This document shows, in pieces, positions 48,453 through 58,400 of a stretch of DNA of 64,000 bases; the stretch's first letter is position 1, and each line of letters begins with the position of its first letter. A program made the translations under genes and the position numbers. Origin of the DNA: an uncultured Acidobacteriia bacterium (GTDB taxonomy: Bacteria; Acidobacteriota; Terriglobia; Bryobacterales; Bryobacteraceae); assembly GCA_903851195.1 (NCBI GenBank), contig CAINNJ010000008.1:186001-250000 (forward strand). Reading direction: 5' to 3'. A model generated the notes under the pieces. That model ran no database searches and was not told the DNA's origin. It was given only the letters and a program-made list of their open reading frames with translations.

Positions 48453-51400
48453 CTAATTAATGAAAATGAATTCCGTCGAGCTCAGCAGCACCTTCGCGTA
48501 ACGTCCCCACGCGGTCGGTTCATACTTCACCTCGACCGGTCTGGCGCCACCGCGCCCGCGTCCGCCACCGCCCATCCCGAAACCGCCACCCGCCATTCCA
48601 CCCATGCCGCCCATCATCCCCATGCCCATTCCGGCATTCGGATCCGCGGCAGGCGCGGCGTCCGCTGCCGCGGCGACAGGCTCCGCGGGCATCTCCGGCA
48701 TCGCGCCGGGCGCAGGCTTGGCGGCCGCGCTGATGGTCTTGCCGGCATCGTCAGCGCCCGGCTTCGGAGCTTCCGGCTTGTCCTTTTCCTTCGCCTTGTT
48801 CTTGTTTTCCAGATACTCTTTCATCGGCTCGGTGTGCAGATAATCGAGAGCGATCTGAATCTCCTGCTCGTTCGGATCCCGCCCGTACGCGATGTTGTAC
48901 ATCTTCTTCACCCGCGCCCGGTTATTCGGCTCCGTGGCCACGCGCTTCACCAGCTCTTCCGCCTCGATCTGCATGAAATCGCTGTTCATCAGGAACAGCC
49001 GCTGCAGCGGCACCGTGGTCGTGAAGCGCTTTTCCGCGCTGATGTTGGGCGGCGGAAAATCGAACAGCTGCAGATAGGAATCCAGCTTGTACCGGCTGAC
49101 TTTGCCGTACAGCGTGCGCCGTTTGTAGTCCGGCGTCAGTTCCTGCGAGGGGCCGCCGATGGAATCGTCCAGATTGCCGGAGATCTCCAGCACCGAATCG
49201 CGAATCTGCTCCGCGTCCATGCGCTTCTTGTTCGCGCGCCAGTAGAGCCGGTTGCCCGAATCCTTCTCCAGCCCGATCTTGTTGTCTTCCGAACTCAGCT
49301 GATACACCGAACTCAGCATGATCTCGCGCTGCAGCTTCTTCACGGACATCCCGTTCTTCACAAAGTCGCTCGCCAGATACTCCAGCAGATCCGGATTGGT
49401 AGGCCTTTCCCCGCCAAAACCGAAGTTACTCGGCGTATCCACAATGCCAGTGCCGAAGTGGCCTTTCCAGATGCGATTGACGAACACCCGCATCGCGATC
49501 GGCTGCTGCAGAATCATCTCGGCCAGTTGCTTGCGCCCGCTGCCCTCAGTCAGAGGAGCCGGCTCGCCATTCGAAAACACACTCAGAAAGTGCCGGGGAA
49601 CTTCGTCGCCCAGCGTCTCCGGATTGCCCCGCAGCGCCAGCTGAATATTGACCGGCTTCTCCGCATCCTTCACGCCGTGGATAAACGGATAGAACGGATC
49701 CAGCTTCTTCCGCGCCGCGTCCACATCGTTCTGCACCGTTTTCAGGCGCCCCTGCGCTTCCGGACCCACGCGCGATTCCAGCCCCCAGCCGCGGAACAAC
49801 AGCACGCCCGGATTGCCCATGCGCCCGTTCATCGGCATCGCATTCGGATCGTCGGAATCTTTCAGTTCCCGCTGGAAAATCTCCGTCCAGAAGTTGCTCT
49901 GTTCGTCCGGCAGCGCTTTGAACCGCAGCAGCGCGCCCGGATTGAAGTCTTTGTTCGAAACGAAGTTGCTCGGCTTATCCGTCCGCTTCTTCGGCTTCGT
50001 CCCTTCCAGATCCTTATCGGCGATCACCTTGTTCTCGCCATCGATCTCGTTCTTGGCGAGCATCACGCCCACCACTTCTTCCTGGAACTTATCGGCCAGT
50101 TTCTGCGCATCCGCCTGCGCGCCGCCGCGCTTCATCATCGCCTGCCACGCGTCTTTGTTGTGGTACTTATCGGTGGGCTTCGCCATGTACTTCACCCAAC
50201 GGTCCAGCAACTCGTAATCGAGCCGCCGGGATTCCACCACCTGCGCCATCTCTTTCTTCTGCTTATTAGTCGCTTCCCAAACGCCCATCAGATAGTTCGA
50301 GGTCTGGAAGGCCAGCGAGCGCGAAAGCTCGTTCGACACGTTCTGGTTCATCTCCTGCAGAACCTTCTGCTTGTCGTCAAGATCGTCCTGCAGCTTCGTG
50401 AAGTCCGCCACCACTTTCTTCGGAGCCTGCGGATACTCGTCGTAGATCGTGTTGAAGAAAACGCCGGCCAGAGCGTAGTAATCGGTCTGCGGAATCGGAT
50501 CGTACTTGTGATCGTGGCACCGCGCGCACGCCACGGTCAGCCCCAGAAATCCGCGAGTCACCGCGTCCACCCGGTCGTGCCGCTCATCGGCGCGGGTCAC
50601 TTCATTCGAGCCGTTATCGTAGTACCACGGCCCAAGGCCCAGAAATCCCGTCGCGGGCAGCGTCTTGTAGCGCGTCTTCGCGTCCATCAGATCGCCCGCC
50701 AGCTGCGCCTTCACGAACTGATCGTAAGGAAGATCGTCGTTGAACGCCTGCACCACCCAGTCGCGATAAGCCCACGCATTCGGATACGGTCGATATCCGC
50801 GCGGATTCGGATTCAGGCTGCGGTAATCGTCTTCCCCATACCTCGCCACGTCGAGCCAGATCCGGCCCCAGCGCTCTCCATAGTGCGGCGAGGCCAACAG
50901 CCGGTCCACTACTTTCGCGAACGCATCCGGCGACGCGTCTTTCTCAAACGCCGCGTAGTCTTCCGGAGTCGGCGCCAAACCCGTCAGATCCAGCGTCGCG
51001 CGCCGCAGCAGATCGTGTTTGTTCGCCGGACCCACCGGCTTCAGTCCTTCTTTTTCGAGGCGCGCCAGAACGAAGCGATCAATCGGCGTCTTCGCCCACT
51101 TCGTATCCGCCACCACCGGAAGCGCGGGCTTCGCCAGCGGCTGGAACGACCAGAACGATTTCCGCTCCGGCGAGATCACATACTTTCCGCCCACGCCGGT
51201 AACCACAGGCGCCGCGGCACTCTTCGGCCAGACCGCGCCCGCTTTGATCCACGCTTCCAGATCCGCGATCTCGGAATCTTTCAGCTTCCCGCCCGAAGGC
51301 ATCTTCAGCGACGGATCCGTCTGCCGCACCGCCTTGATCAGCAGACTGTTGTCGGGATCGCCAGGCGCCAGGGACGAACCGCGCTTGCCGCCCGTCTTCA

Positions 51401-51602
51401 TCGCTTCCAGACTGTCGAGACGCAACCCGCCCAGCGCCGAATTCGTGTGGCAGCCGTAACAGTTGTTGGCCAGGATCGGGCGGACTTTATTTTCGAAGAA
51501 CTCGGGGCTTCCCGCATTCACGGCCTGCCCGAAGGCAACCGGAATGCAGAAAAAGGAAGAAGCAAAAGTGGCGAGAATGGCAGCGTTTTTCGAGCGAAGC
51601 AT
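48453..51602 (-). CDS. Exported planctomycete-type cytochrome c + DUF1549 + DUF1553 protein
   Basis: A 1,049-residue exported protein. The signal peptide runs to PVAFGQ. A PSCyt1 heme domain follows (ILANNCYGCHTNSALGGLRLDS, CxxCH). DUF1549 covers KTPIDRFVLARLEKEGLKP, RRATLDLTGLAPTPEDYAAF and WLDVARYGEDDY, with a second CxxCH in VACARCHDHKYDPI. DUF1553 covers RVFVNRIWKGHFGTGIVDTPSNFG, MSVKKLQREIMLSSVYQLS and ANKKRMDAEQIRDSVLEISG. Unusually, a Gly/Met/Arg-rich insert (around 990-1025) sits near the C-terminus before ending AKVLLSSTEFIFIN. Probably periplasmic, possibly sugar-oxidising. Forms an operon with the DUF1501 gene. Confidence 0.95.
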   Translation of the reverse strand: MLRSKNAAILATFASSFFCIPVAFGQAVNAGSPEFFENKVRPILANNCYGCHTNSALGGLRLDSLEAMKTGGKRGSSLAPGDPDNSLLIKAVRQTDPSLKMPSGGKLKDSEIADLEAWIKAGAVWPKSAAAPVVTGVGGKYVISPERKSFWSFQPLAKPALPVVADTKWAKTPIDRFVLARLEKEGLKPVGPANKHDLLRRATLDLTGLAPTPEDYAAFEKDASPDAFAKVVDRLLASPHYGERWGRIWLDVARYGEDDYRSLNPNPRGYRPYPNAWAYRDWVVQAFNDDLPYDQFVKAQLAGDLMDAKTRYKTLPATGFLGLGPWYYDNGSNEVTRADERHDRVDAVTRGFLGLTVACARCHDHKYDPIPQTDYYALAGVFFNTIYDEYPQAPKKVVADFTKLQDDLDDKQKVLQEMNQNVSNELSRSLAFQTSNYLMGVWEATNKQKKEMAQVVESRRLDYELLDRWVKYMAKPTDKYHNKDAWQAMMKRGGAQADAQKLADKFQEEVVGVMLAKNEIDGENKVIADKDLEGTKPKKRTDKPSNFVSNKDFNPGALLRFKALPDEQSNFWTEIFQRELKDSDDPNAMPMNGRMGNPGVLLFRGWGLESRVGPEAQGRLKTVQNDVDAARKKLDPFYPFIHGVKDAEKPVNIQLALRGNPETLGDEVPRHFLSVFSNGEPAPLTEGSGRKQLAEMILQQPIAMRVFVNRIWKGHFGTGIVDTPSNFGFGGERPTNPDLLEYLASDFVKNGMSVKKLQREIMLSSVYQLSSEDNKIGLEKDSGNRLYWRANKKRMDAEQIRDSVLEISGNLDDSIGGPSQELTPDYKRRTLYGKVSRYKLDSYLQLFDFPPPNISAEKRFTTTVPLQRLFLMNSDFMQIEAEELVKRVATEPNNRARVKKMYNIAYGRDPNEQEIQIALDYLHTEPMKEYLENKNKAKEKDKPEAPKPGADDAGKTISAAAKPAPGAMPEMPAEPVAAAADAAPAADPNAGMGMGMMGGMGGMAGGGFGMGGGGRGRGGARPVEVKYEPTAWGRYAKVLLSSTEFIFIN

Positions 51603-51821
51603 AGATCCTTATCAGGAAACAACCGGCAACGGCAAAATCGCGGACCGCGCGCAGGCAACAGAGCCAGGCTCACTCGAAGAACCTGGTGCGAGAGTATCAC
51701 AGAAACGGAAAATCAGTCAATTCAGTTGCCATCGCGATCAGCATCGGAGTTACACTGAAAGTTCCCCGTTATTGCTGGTCCCTGTCGGACTTGCTCTCCG
51801 TCTTTTCAGGTGCTACCCGGC

Positions 51822-52979
51822 ATGCGACTTCTTCTTACTCTAGGCTTTTTCTCCGCTCTGGCGCTCTCCGCCGAAAAGAACAGTGGCAAGACGCCACCCA
51901 AACCGGCTGCCCCGAAACAGGGCGTCCAGACACCCGGCGTCCGGATTCCGTTCGCCGGCCTGACCGCCGAAGCGACTCTGACTCCCCCTGACAAACCGGC
52001 GTGGGCGTTCTTTCTTCCCGATGGCGGCGGCGCGGGCGGACGCGGCGGAGCCGGTGGTGGTGGCGGACGCGCAGGCGGCGGACGCGGTGGGGCAGGTGGT
52101 GGAGGTGGCAGAGGCGCCGGAGCCGCTCCGGGCGGACCCGCCGCGCCTGCAGCCCCCGCAGCCGGAAACGTGTTCCTTCCCGCAAAAGACAAACTGAGCA
52201 AATTCGAAACCAAAACCAACAAGCCCGCCGATCCCATAGCCGGCCTTAAGAGCCCCTGCGGCGGCATGGTTTCCGCCTTCGGCAGCCTCTGGGTTCCCAC
52301 CTGCGGCGATGGCTCCCTGCAGCGCATTGACGCCAGGTCGTCCAAAATCACCGCCACCATCGCCTCCGGAGCGGCCGACATCCCTGGCGCCATCGCCGCT
52401 ACTGCGGACAGCGTCTGGCTCCTCTCCGACACCCGCGAAACGCTCTCCCGCATCGATCCCGATCAGAACGCCGTCGTCGGCGAAATCCGCGTCCCGGCCG
52501 GATGCGGCAGCCTGACCTTCGCCGAGACATCCCTCTGGCTGGCCTGCCCGGAACAGAACAAGGTGCTTCGCATCAACCCCGCCACCAACGTGGTCGACAA
52601 GCGCATCGAAGTCGCCGCGCGCCCCCTCCGCATTGCCGCGGGCGAAGGCTCCATCTGGGTCCTGTGCGGCAAGGACGGCAAGGTGGATCGCATCGATCCC
52701 AAGACCGACAAGGTCTCGAAAACCATCGAACTCGCGGTTCCGAATATCGAGGGCGGCATCGCGCTGAGCGATGGCTTCGTCTGGGTCACTATGACCGGCT
52801 TCCCGATTACCCGCATCGATCCCGTGGCCGAAACGGTCGCGCAGCAGTTCTGGGGTGAAGGTGGCGGAGCCATCACCGCCAGCGCCGGGGCCCTCTGGCT
52901 CTCGCATCTGAGCGGCCCCAACGCCGGCACCGTCTGGCGCATCGACCCCAAACTGATCCTCGCCACTCTCGCCGAATAG
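51822..52979 (+). CDS. Exported YncE/Vgb-like beta-propeller with RGG-type linker, paralogue 1
   Basis: A 385-residue exported protein with signal peptide MRLLLTLGFFSALALSAEK. A short region with QGVQTPGVRIPF, a 45-residue Gly/Arg/Ala linker (about 65-110) and a propeller of roughly 40-residue blades of the form S-x-W-V, I-D-P-x-T-x-K-V (for example GSIWVLCGKDGKVDRIDPKT) follow. Cys pairs such as SPCGG and PTCGDG may be oxidised. Similar to streptogramin-lyase-like and YncE propellers, but no catalytic set is evident, so binding is more likely. The start at 51822 is behind AGGTG. Its neighbour is a paralogue nine bases downstream. Confidence 0.85.
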   Translation: MRLLLTLGFFSALALSAEKNSGKTPPKPAAPKQGVQTPGVRIPFAGLTAEATLTPPDKPAWAFFLPDGGGAGGRGGAGGGGGRAGGGRGGAGGGGGRGAGAAPGGPAAPAAPAAGNVFLPAKDKLSKFETKTNKPADPIAGLKSPCGGMVSAFGSLWVPTCGDGSLQRIDARSSKITATIASGAADIPGAIAATADSVWLLSDTRETLSRIDPDQNAVVGEIRVPAGCGSLTFAETSLWLACPEQNKVLRINPATNVVDKRIEVAARPLRIAAGEGSIWVLCGKDGKVDRIDPKTDKVSKTIELAVPNIEGGIALSDGFVWVTMTGFPITRIDPVAETVAQQFWGEGGGAITASAGALWLSHLSGPNAGTVWRIDPKLILATLAE

Positions 52980-52988
52980 GCACCTTTT

Positions 52989-54044
52989 ATGCGATTGACG
53001 AAGTTCCTGCAAACCCTTACAGGCGTGTGTCTCGGTGCCTGCCTGCCGCTGCTCATGATGTTCGCCCAGCAGCCGCCCGAAGGCGCTCCGGCGCAGCCCG
53101 CTCCGGAAGCCGCCCCCAGGAAGAAGGGTCCGCCCCGCCCACCCAAGCCTGGCGTCAGCACCCCCGGCGTCAAACGGGAAATGACCACCATCACCCCCGT
53201 CGCCGTCTTCACCACGGGCGGCACGCCGGACTGGCAGGTGCTGACCGAGGACGCGCTCTGGGTCTCCAACGGACCCACCAACTCGGTTCACCATCTGGAC
53301 CCCAAAACCAACCAGATCGCCGCGACCGTCGAAGTCGGCAAGCGCCCCTGTTCCGGTCTCACGGAAGGCTTCGGCAGCATCTGGGTCCCGAACTGCGGCG
53401 ACAAGACCCTTTCGCGCGTCGATGAGAAGACCAACGCCGTGACCGCGACTCTCCCCATCGGTCCCGCGGAGAGCGAAGGCGGCATTGCCGCCAGTCCGGA
53501 CGCCGTCTGGCTGGTCACCGTGCCCGATGGCAAACTCTCCCGCATCGACCCCAAAACCAATACCGTCGTAGCCCAGGTGGACGTGCCCCCCGGTTCCGCC
53601 TCGGTCATCTATGGCGACGGCGCCGTCTGGGTGACCACGCCGAAGACCAACATGCTGACCCGCGTGGACGCGAAGACGAACAAGGTCACCGATTCCATCG
53701 AAACCGGACCCGGTCCCCGCTTCGCCACCTTCGGCGCCGGTTCCGTCTGGACCCTGAACCAGGGCGACGGCACCGTCTCCCGTGTCGATACCAAAACCCG
53801 CAAAGTCGTCGCCAATATTGAGTGCGGCATTCCCGGCACCGGCGGCGAGATCGCCTTCGGCTTCGGCCACGTCTGGGCCACGGTCTTCCAGATCCCGATC
53901 ACGGAGATCGACCCGGCCGTCAACAAAGTCGTCCGCCAGTGGACCGGCAACGGAGGCGATTCCATTCGGGCCGGACACGGCTCCGTCTGGCTCTCCAATC
54001 TCCGCGACCACAACGTCTGGCGCATCGATCCCAAACTGTTTTAA
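52989..54044 (+). CDS. Exported YncE/Vgb-like beta-propeller, paralogue 2
   Basis: A 351-residue exported protein: signal peptide LTGVCLGACLPLLMMFAQQ, a Pro-rich spacer with KPGVSTPGVK, then about six to seven propeller blades (ALWVSNGPTNSVHHLDPKTN, GSIWVPNCGDKTLSRVDEKT, SVWLSNLRDHNVWRIDPKLF). It shares the TPGV motif, the blade pattern and the terminal WRIDPKL ending with the upstream gene, so the pair arose by duplication, though this copy lacks the glycine-rich linker. Its stop codon lies in the first copy of an 18-bp tandem repeat. Role unknown, probably periplasmic binding. Confidence 0.85.
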   Translation: MRLTKFLQTLTGVCLGACLPLLMMFAQQPPEGAPAQPAPEAAPRKKGPPRPPKPGVSTPGVKREMTTITPVAVFTTGGTPDWQVLTEDALWVSNGPTNSVHHLDPKTNQIAATVEVGKRPCSGLTEGFGSIWVPNCGDKTLSRVDEKTNAVTATLPIGPAESEGGIAASPDAVWLVTVPDGKLSRIDPKTNTVVAQVDVPPGSASVIYGDGAVWVTTPKTNMLTRVDAKTNKVTDSIETGPGPRFATFGAGSVWTLNQGDGTVSRVDTKTRKVVANIECGIPGTGGEIAFGFGHVWATVFQIPITEIDPAVNKVVRQWTGNGGDSIRAGHGSVWLSNLRDHNVWRIDPKLF

Positions 54045-54083
54045 CGGCCCAAACTGTTCTAACGGCCCAAACTGTTCTAACGC
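54030..54083. repeat. Three 18-bp tandem repeats carrying stop codons of both converging genes
   Basis: Units at 54030-54047, 54048-54065 and 54066-54083, nearly identical (CCCAAACTGTTCTAACGG). The first holds the TAA of the beta-propeller gene; the third holds the TAG of the XRE-ImmA gene on the other strand. Because 18 is a multiple of three, every unit offers a stop in frame to both genes. Confidence 0.9.
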
Positions 54084-55249
54084 AGCAGTTGTTCCTCGCT
54101 CGTGCCCTCCCGCCGCAACCGCAGTTCGGCGGGAGGTTCGGGCCGCGCCGCCGCCAGGGACCCCGGCTGCAACCCCGCCAGTTCCTCCACATCGCGGGCA
54201 TTCAGACCTAACTCCGTCAGCAGGGAATGCCGGTCTTTCAGACCCGAATCCAGCAGCAGCCGGATGCTCCGCGCCAGCAACTGCGGCTGTTCCCGCTCCA
54301 TCGCGTCCTCTCGCGGTTCGGTAGCCTTCCAGCCCCGCCTCACCAGATTCACCGTCGCGCGCCGCACCTGATCCGCGTCGAACAGTCCTACCTCCCCGCA
54401 CCGGCAGACCATCACCGATACCGGACAGCGCCATTCTTTCTTCAGCGTCAGCAGCGCGTCGATCGTCGGCGCCCACACCTCGCTCGCGAACACGCCGGAG
54501 GGCATCAGGAACGCGCGCGCGAACCGGTCCGCCTGCGCTTCCAGAACCCGGTGCGTCTCGCTTTCTTCGATCCACTCTTCCGGCAGGTGACGATGCATCG
54601 TCAGATGACCCAGTTCATGCGCCGCGCTGTACCGCACCCAACTCGTGCGTGCATCGCCGGACCGCAGCGCGATGTACGGAACGCCGCCTTCGAACTGCGA
54701 GTACGACCCCTCCAGATCCGCGTCGAGAGCCCACCGCGTCACCATACAGCCGCGCGATTCCAGCAGCGGAATCAGTTCCTCCAGCGGACCGTTCCCCAGC
54801 CCGAACTCCCGCCGAACCTGCTCCGCCGCCGCTTCCACGTCGCTGTCCGGCGCGCCCGGCGCCAGCGGACACGCGGGCAAACGCACCTCCGGAAAATCCA
54901 CGAAACGTCCCGCATACCGGGCAATTTCGCGCAGCCAGCCCAGCCGCCGCTCAGCCTTGGTGCGGGCCAGTTTCGCCGTCACCCGCGAGTGCAGCGCATG
55001 AGCCCGGAAAAAGTACCCGTGACCTGGATACGTGCCCGCCGGCCGCAGGAAGAAGCGCTCCGGCAGTTCCAGCGCCCGGCAGATCATCCCCAGGGCTTCC
55101 GGACTCGGCGACTGCCTTCCCTGCTCATAATGCGAAATACTCTGCGATTTGATGCCCGTCATTTCCGAAAGCGAGGTCTGCGTCAGACCTCTCGCCTCAC
55201 GGCCTTCGGTCAGCCGCGCCGCGACAAAACCCGGTGTTCCTGTCCGCAT
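54077..55249 (-). CDS. XRE-family regulator with ImmA/IrrE metallopeptidase domain
   Basis: A 390-residue cytoplasmic protein. The helix-turn-helix at about 10-65 reads FVAARLTEGREARGLTQTSLSEMTGIKSQSISHYEQGRQSPS. The zinc peptidase domain at about 150-260 has the HEXXH motif in SAAHELGHLTMH and a third ligand probably in EAQADRFARAFLMPS. A C-terminal helical region of about 100 residues follows. In the family the peptidase cleaves a repressor or the protein regulates its own region after a signal. No phage or toxin gene lies next to it. ATG 55249 gives better spacing to GAGAGG than the ATG three bases upstream. Confidence 0.92.
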   Translation of the reverse strand: MRTGTPGFVAARLTEGREARGLTQTSLSEMTGIKSQSISHYEQGRQSPSPEALGMICRALELPERFFLRPAGTYPGHGYFFRAHALHSRVTAKLARTKAERRLGWLREIARYAGRFVDFPEVRLPACPLAPGAPDSDVEAAAEQVRREFGLGNGPLEELIPLLESRGCMVTRWALDADLEGSYSQFEGGVPYIALRSGDARTSWVRYSAAHELGHLTMHRHLPEEWIEESETHRVLEAQADRFARAFLMPSGVFASEVWAPTIDALLTLKKEWRCPVSVMVCRCGEVGLFDADQVRRATVNLVRRGWKATEPREDAMEREQPQLLARSIRLLLDSGLKDRHSLLTELGLNARDVEELAGLQPGSLAAARPEPPAELRLRREGTSEEQLLR

Positions 55250-55420
55250 CATGTCCTCTCAGGGGTGTGAAGCTGTGTGCGAAGTGAATGTGTATGTCAG
55301 TAATTCAGACGGGGCAGGCGGTAACACGGGGACCGGGGCCTGGCAGGAGGGGAGCTGACGTGAGCTTGTTGCTATTGTTGGTCGGACAGACGCAAAATGT
55401 CAAACGATTTCGAGGAAATG

Positions 55421-55452
55421 GGTCACGATCCGGAAAGTACCGGATCGTGACC
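55421..55452 (-). terminator. Hairpin after the second Oar-like receptor
   Basis: A perfect 13-bp stem GGTCACGATCCGG (55421-55433) with its complement (55440-55452), 6-base loop, 22 bases after the receptor stop codon. A T-run is only weakly present downstream. Confidence 0.7.
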
Positions 55453-55473
55453 CTGAACCACCCCCGCTGCGTG

Positions 55474-58400
55474 TTAGAACGAATACCGCAGAGCCAGCTG
55501 CAGCACCCGCGGATCCTGCGCCGCCGAGAACTCCCCGAACGTGCCGGGGTTCGACAACGAAAGACTCAGCGTCGTGAAGTTCACGAAGTTAAACGCATTG
55601 AACGCCTCCGCCCGGAACTGCAGGCTGTGACGCTCCCACGGCAACGCGAAGTCTTTCTGAACCGCGAGATCCACGTTGCGCTGCCACGGCGTCCGCACGA
55701 TGCCGCGGAAACCCGCCTGACCCGGATAGGAATCCGTGTAGGAAGCGGTAGCCGATGTCGACTGGAAGATGCTCGGATTGCCGGCATTATCGGTGAACAG
55801 ACCGGAGGCGGGCGAAGCGCCTTTCGGAATCGCGATGGAGCTGTTCCAGTAATTCGTCGGGAACACACCGGTACCCGAGATCGTCCGGGGCTGCCCCGAC
55901 TGGACGCGAATGAGAGACGACACCTGCCAGCCGCCCACAATCTCCTCCAGCCACTTATGCGACGTATTCAGCAGCATCTTGCCCTTGCCGAGCGGCAGCG
56001 CATAAGTGACGTTGGCGTTGACCAGGTGGCGATAGTCGAAATCGGAATCGCCGCGCGACGCATTCAGCACGAAGGCGTTCTGCAGCACGCCGCCCGAACG
56101 GCCGGCGCCGCTCGCCGCGGTCGATCCATTGTCGATGGAGTGCGACCAGGTGTAGTTGAAGTCGAAGGCGAAGCCCTTCGAGAGCGAGTGACGCAGCGTC
56201 ACCAGCATCGCGTTGTAGTTCGCGAAGCCCGCGTTGCTCCAGCTCGGATTCGAACTGCCCTGCGGCGCGAAGAACGTATAGCAGCCCGTCGCCACGATGC
56301 AGTTCGGGAACTGCGCCGAAGTCACGCGGTCCAGCTGGTGCAGCAGATCCAGATCGCTGCCCGCGTTCTTCCCGTAGATGCCGTAGAAATAGTTGGCGGA
56401 CGCGCTGCCGGGGATGTACAAATTCGCCAGACCCGGAAACAGGTTTTCCACAAAAGCGCTCGTCGGAACCAGTGACGGATTCTTCTGCACCGCCGCCGGT
56501 GTCACGCCGCTGTCGGACAACTGCCGCATCGCCGTGTTCGCCTGCACCCAGGTGGTGCCGCTCTTGGCGTCTTTGAAGTAAATCAGCGGAGAGTAAACAT
56601 CCTGCTGGATCAGCAGTTTGTGGGAGAGACGACCCGTGTAACCAACCTCCAGCGTGAAGTTATCCTTCAGCTGCCGGGATACCGAGGCGTTCAGTAAGTA
56701 CGAGTAAGGCGCCTTCAGATCCGGCATGATGCCGACATAAGTGCCGGAGATGGCCGAGATGTTCGGAGGCGTGTAAGGGAAGCCGCCCTGCGGCGCCGCC
56801 GGCAGCGCGGGCAGGACGCCGTTGCCGTACCGGGGCGACGTCGTGAAATCCGTGGAAGCCGCGTTGCTCAGGCTCGTCGAGAGTCCCAGCGAACCGGTGG
56901 ATGCCACGTTCGTAACCAGATCGTTGCCGAACTGGTCATAGGCGACACCAGCACCCAGGCGGACTACCGTCTTCGAGTTCGCCGCGTACGCCAGCGAGAG
57001 CCGGGGCGCGAAGTTGTTCTTGTCCGGAGCAAACCAGCTCGGTTTCCCGTTGGCCGGCCCGTTCAGCGAGTAAGTCACCCGGTCCGCGTTGGGCAGTTGG
57101 TTGCCGGGGATACCCGCGGCCTGCGCGCCGACGCGATTCGCGAAGTACGTATCGAGACCCGGCGTCGTGATCACCTGCGTGCCGTCGACTTCATAGGGCA
57201 CCGTGTCGTATTCGTAGTGCAGGCCATAAGTGACGGTCAGTTTGGGAGTAATCTTCCAGGAGTCCTGCACGTAGAACTCGTAGTTGTGGTCCACAAAGTC
57301 GTTCTGACGAGGCAAGCCGAAGGCCAGCGCCGTCCCGTCCTTCTGGAACTGGTACGTCGCGCTGTAAGAATTGAGCACGCCCAGCACGTCGCCGAAGGCG
57401 TTCGTCACGGCGGTCGAGTTGGCCAGTTTCAGACTCGAGTTCCCGTTCGCGACACTGTTGAGCGCCGCCGTATAGATATCCTGTCCCAGCCCGAGCAGCA
57501 CGCCGCGCGCCATCGAGTAAGAAGGATAAGAGTTGGCGTAGTTCAGCACGCGGTTATCGATCCAGCGGAAATTCACGCCGGCGGTCACCGTGTGGCTGCC
57601 CTTGGTCCAGTTCAGATCGTCGCTGAAGTTCCACACCGGGTTGATACGGCCACTGGCGCGCGCGAAGTTCTGCGTCGTGCTGATCGCGCCCAGAGAGAAC
57701 GAAGGGCCGGAAGCGCCGGTCTGCCCGAAGCCGATCCGGTTCAGACCCACGTTGGCGGTGTTGGTCAGATTGGGCCGCAGCAGGGCCGTGTAACGAATGC
57801 CGAAGCCGCGATTGTCGGAGAGCAACTGCTGCGCCGCTTCCTGGCCGGGGAACTGAGCGGCGGTCTTGGTCTCGCCGTTGTTCGACAGCGTGCCGCGGAA
57901 GGAGACCGAGTGCTTACCGGCCGAATCGACCAGCCAGTCCATCTTCGCGACGTAAGTCCGATAGTCCAGCTTGATAGGCGCGTTAAAGAGGTAACCCGAG
58001 AAGTTCAGGCCGCCGTCCGAGCCGGTCTGCGGAGAGTTGCCCACCGGGTACTGCTTCAGAATGTCGAGCATGGTCTGCGTCACACCAATGTGCAGCGGAT
58101 CCACCGCTTTCACATCGGCGGGCAGCAGTGTAAAGAGCTGTCCGTCCGTGGTCTTGAACAGAACCTTGCCGGCCTTCAGCGTTTCGCTCGGCACGGTGCG
58201 GGTCTGCGTCTGCTGACTTGCATCGATGCGGCGTTCATAGTTGCCGAAGAAGAACAGCCGGTTCTTCCGGATCGGCCCGCCCAGCGACGCGCCGAACTGG
58301 TTGCGCACCAACTGTGCCCGCGCCACGCCGGACCGGTTATTGAACCAGTCGTTCGCCGCGTAAGCCGTGTTCCGGTTGTACTCATAAGCCGAAGCGTGGA

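Noticed and set aside
48426-51758. 1,110-residue plus-strand frame over the DUF1549/DUF1553 gene
   Set aside because: Arg/His/Leu-rich shadow; sense strand has heme motifs and DUF signatures.
51840-54575. 911-residue minus-strand frame over the propeller genes
   Set aside because: Asp/Gly-rich antisense frame crossing three real genes on two strands.
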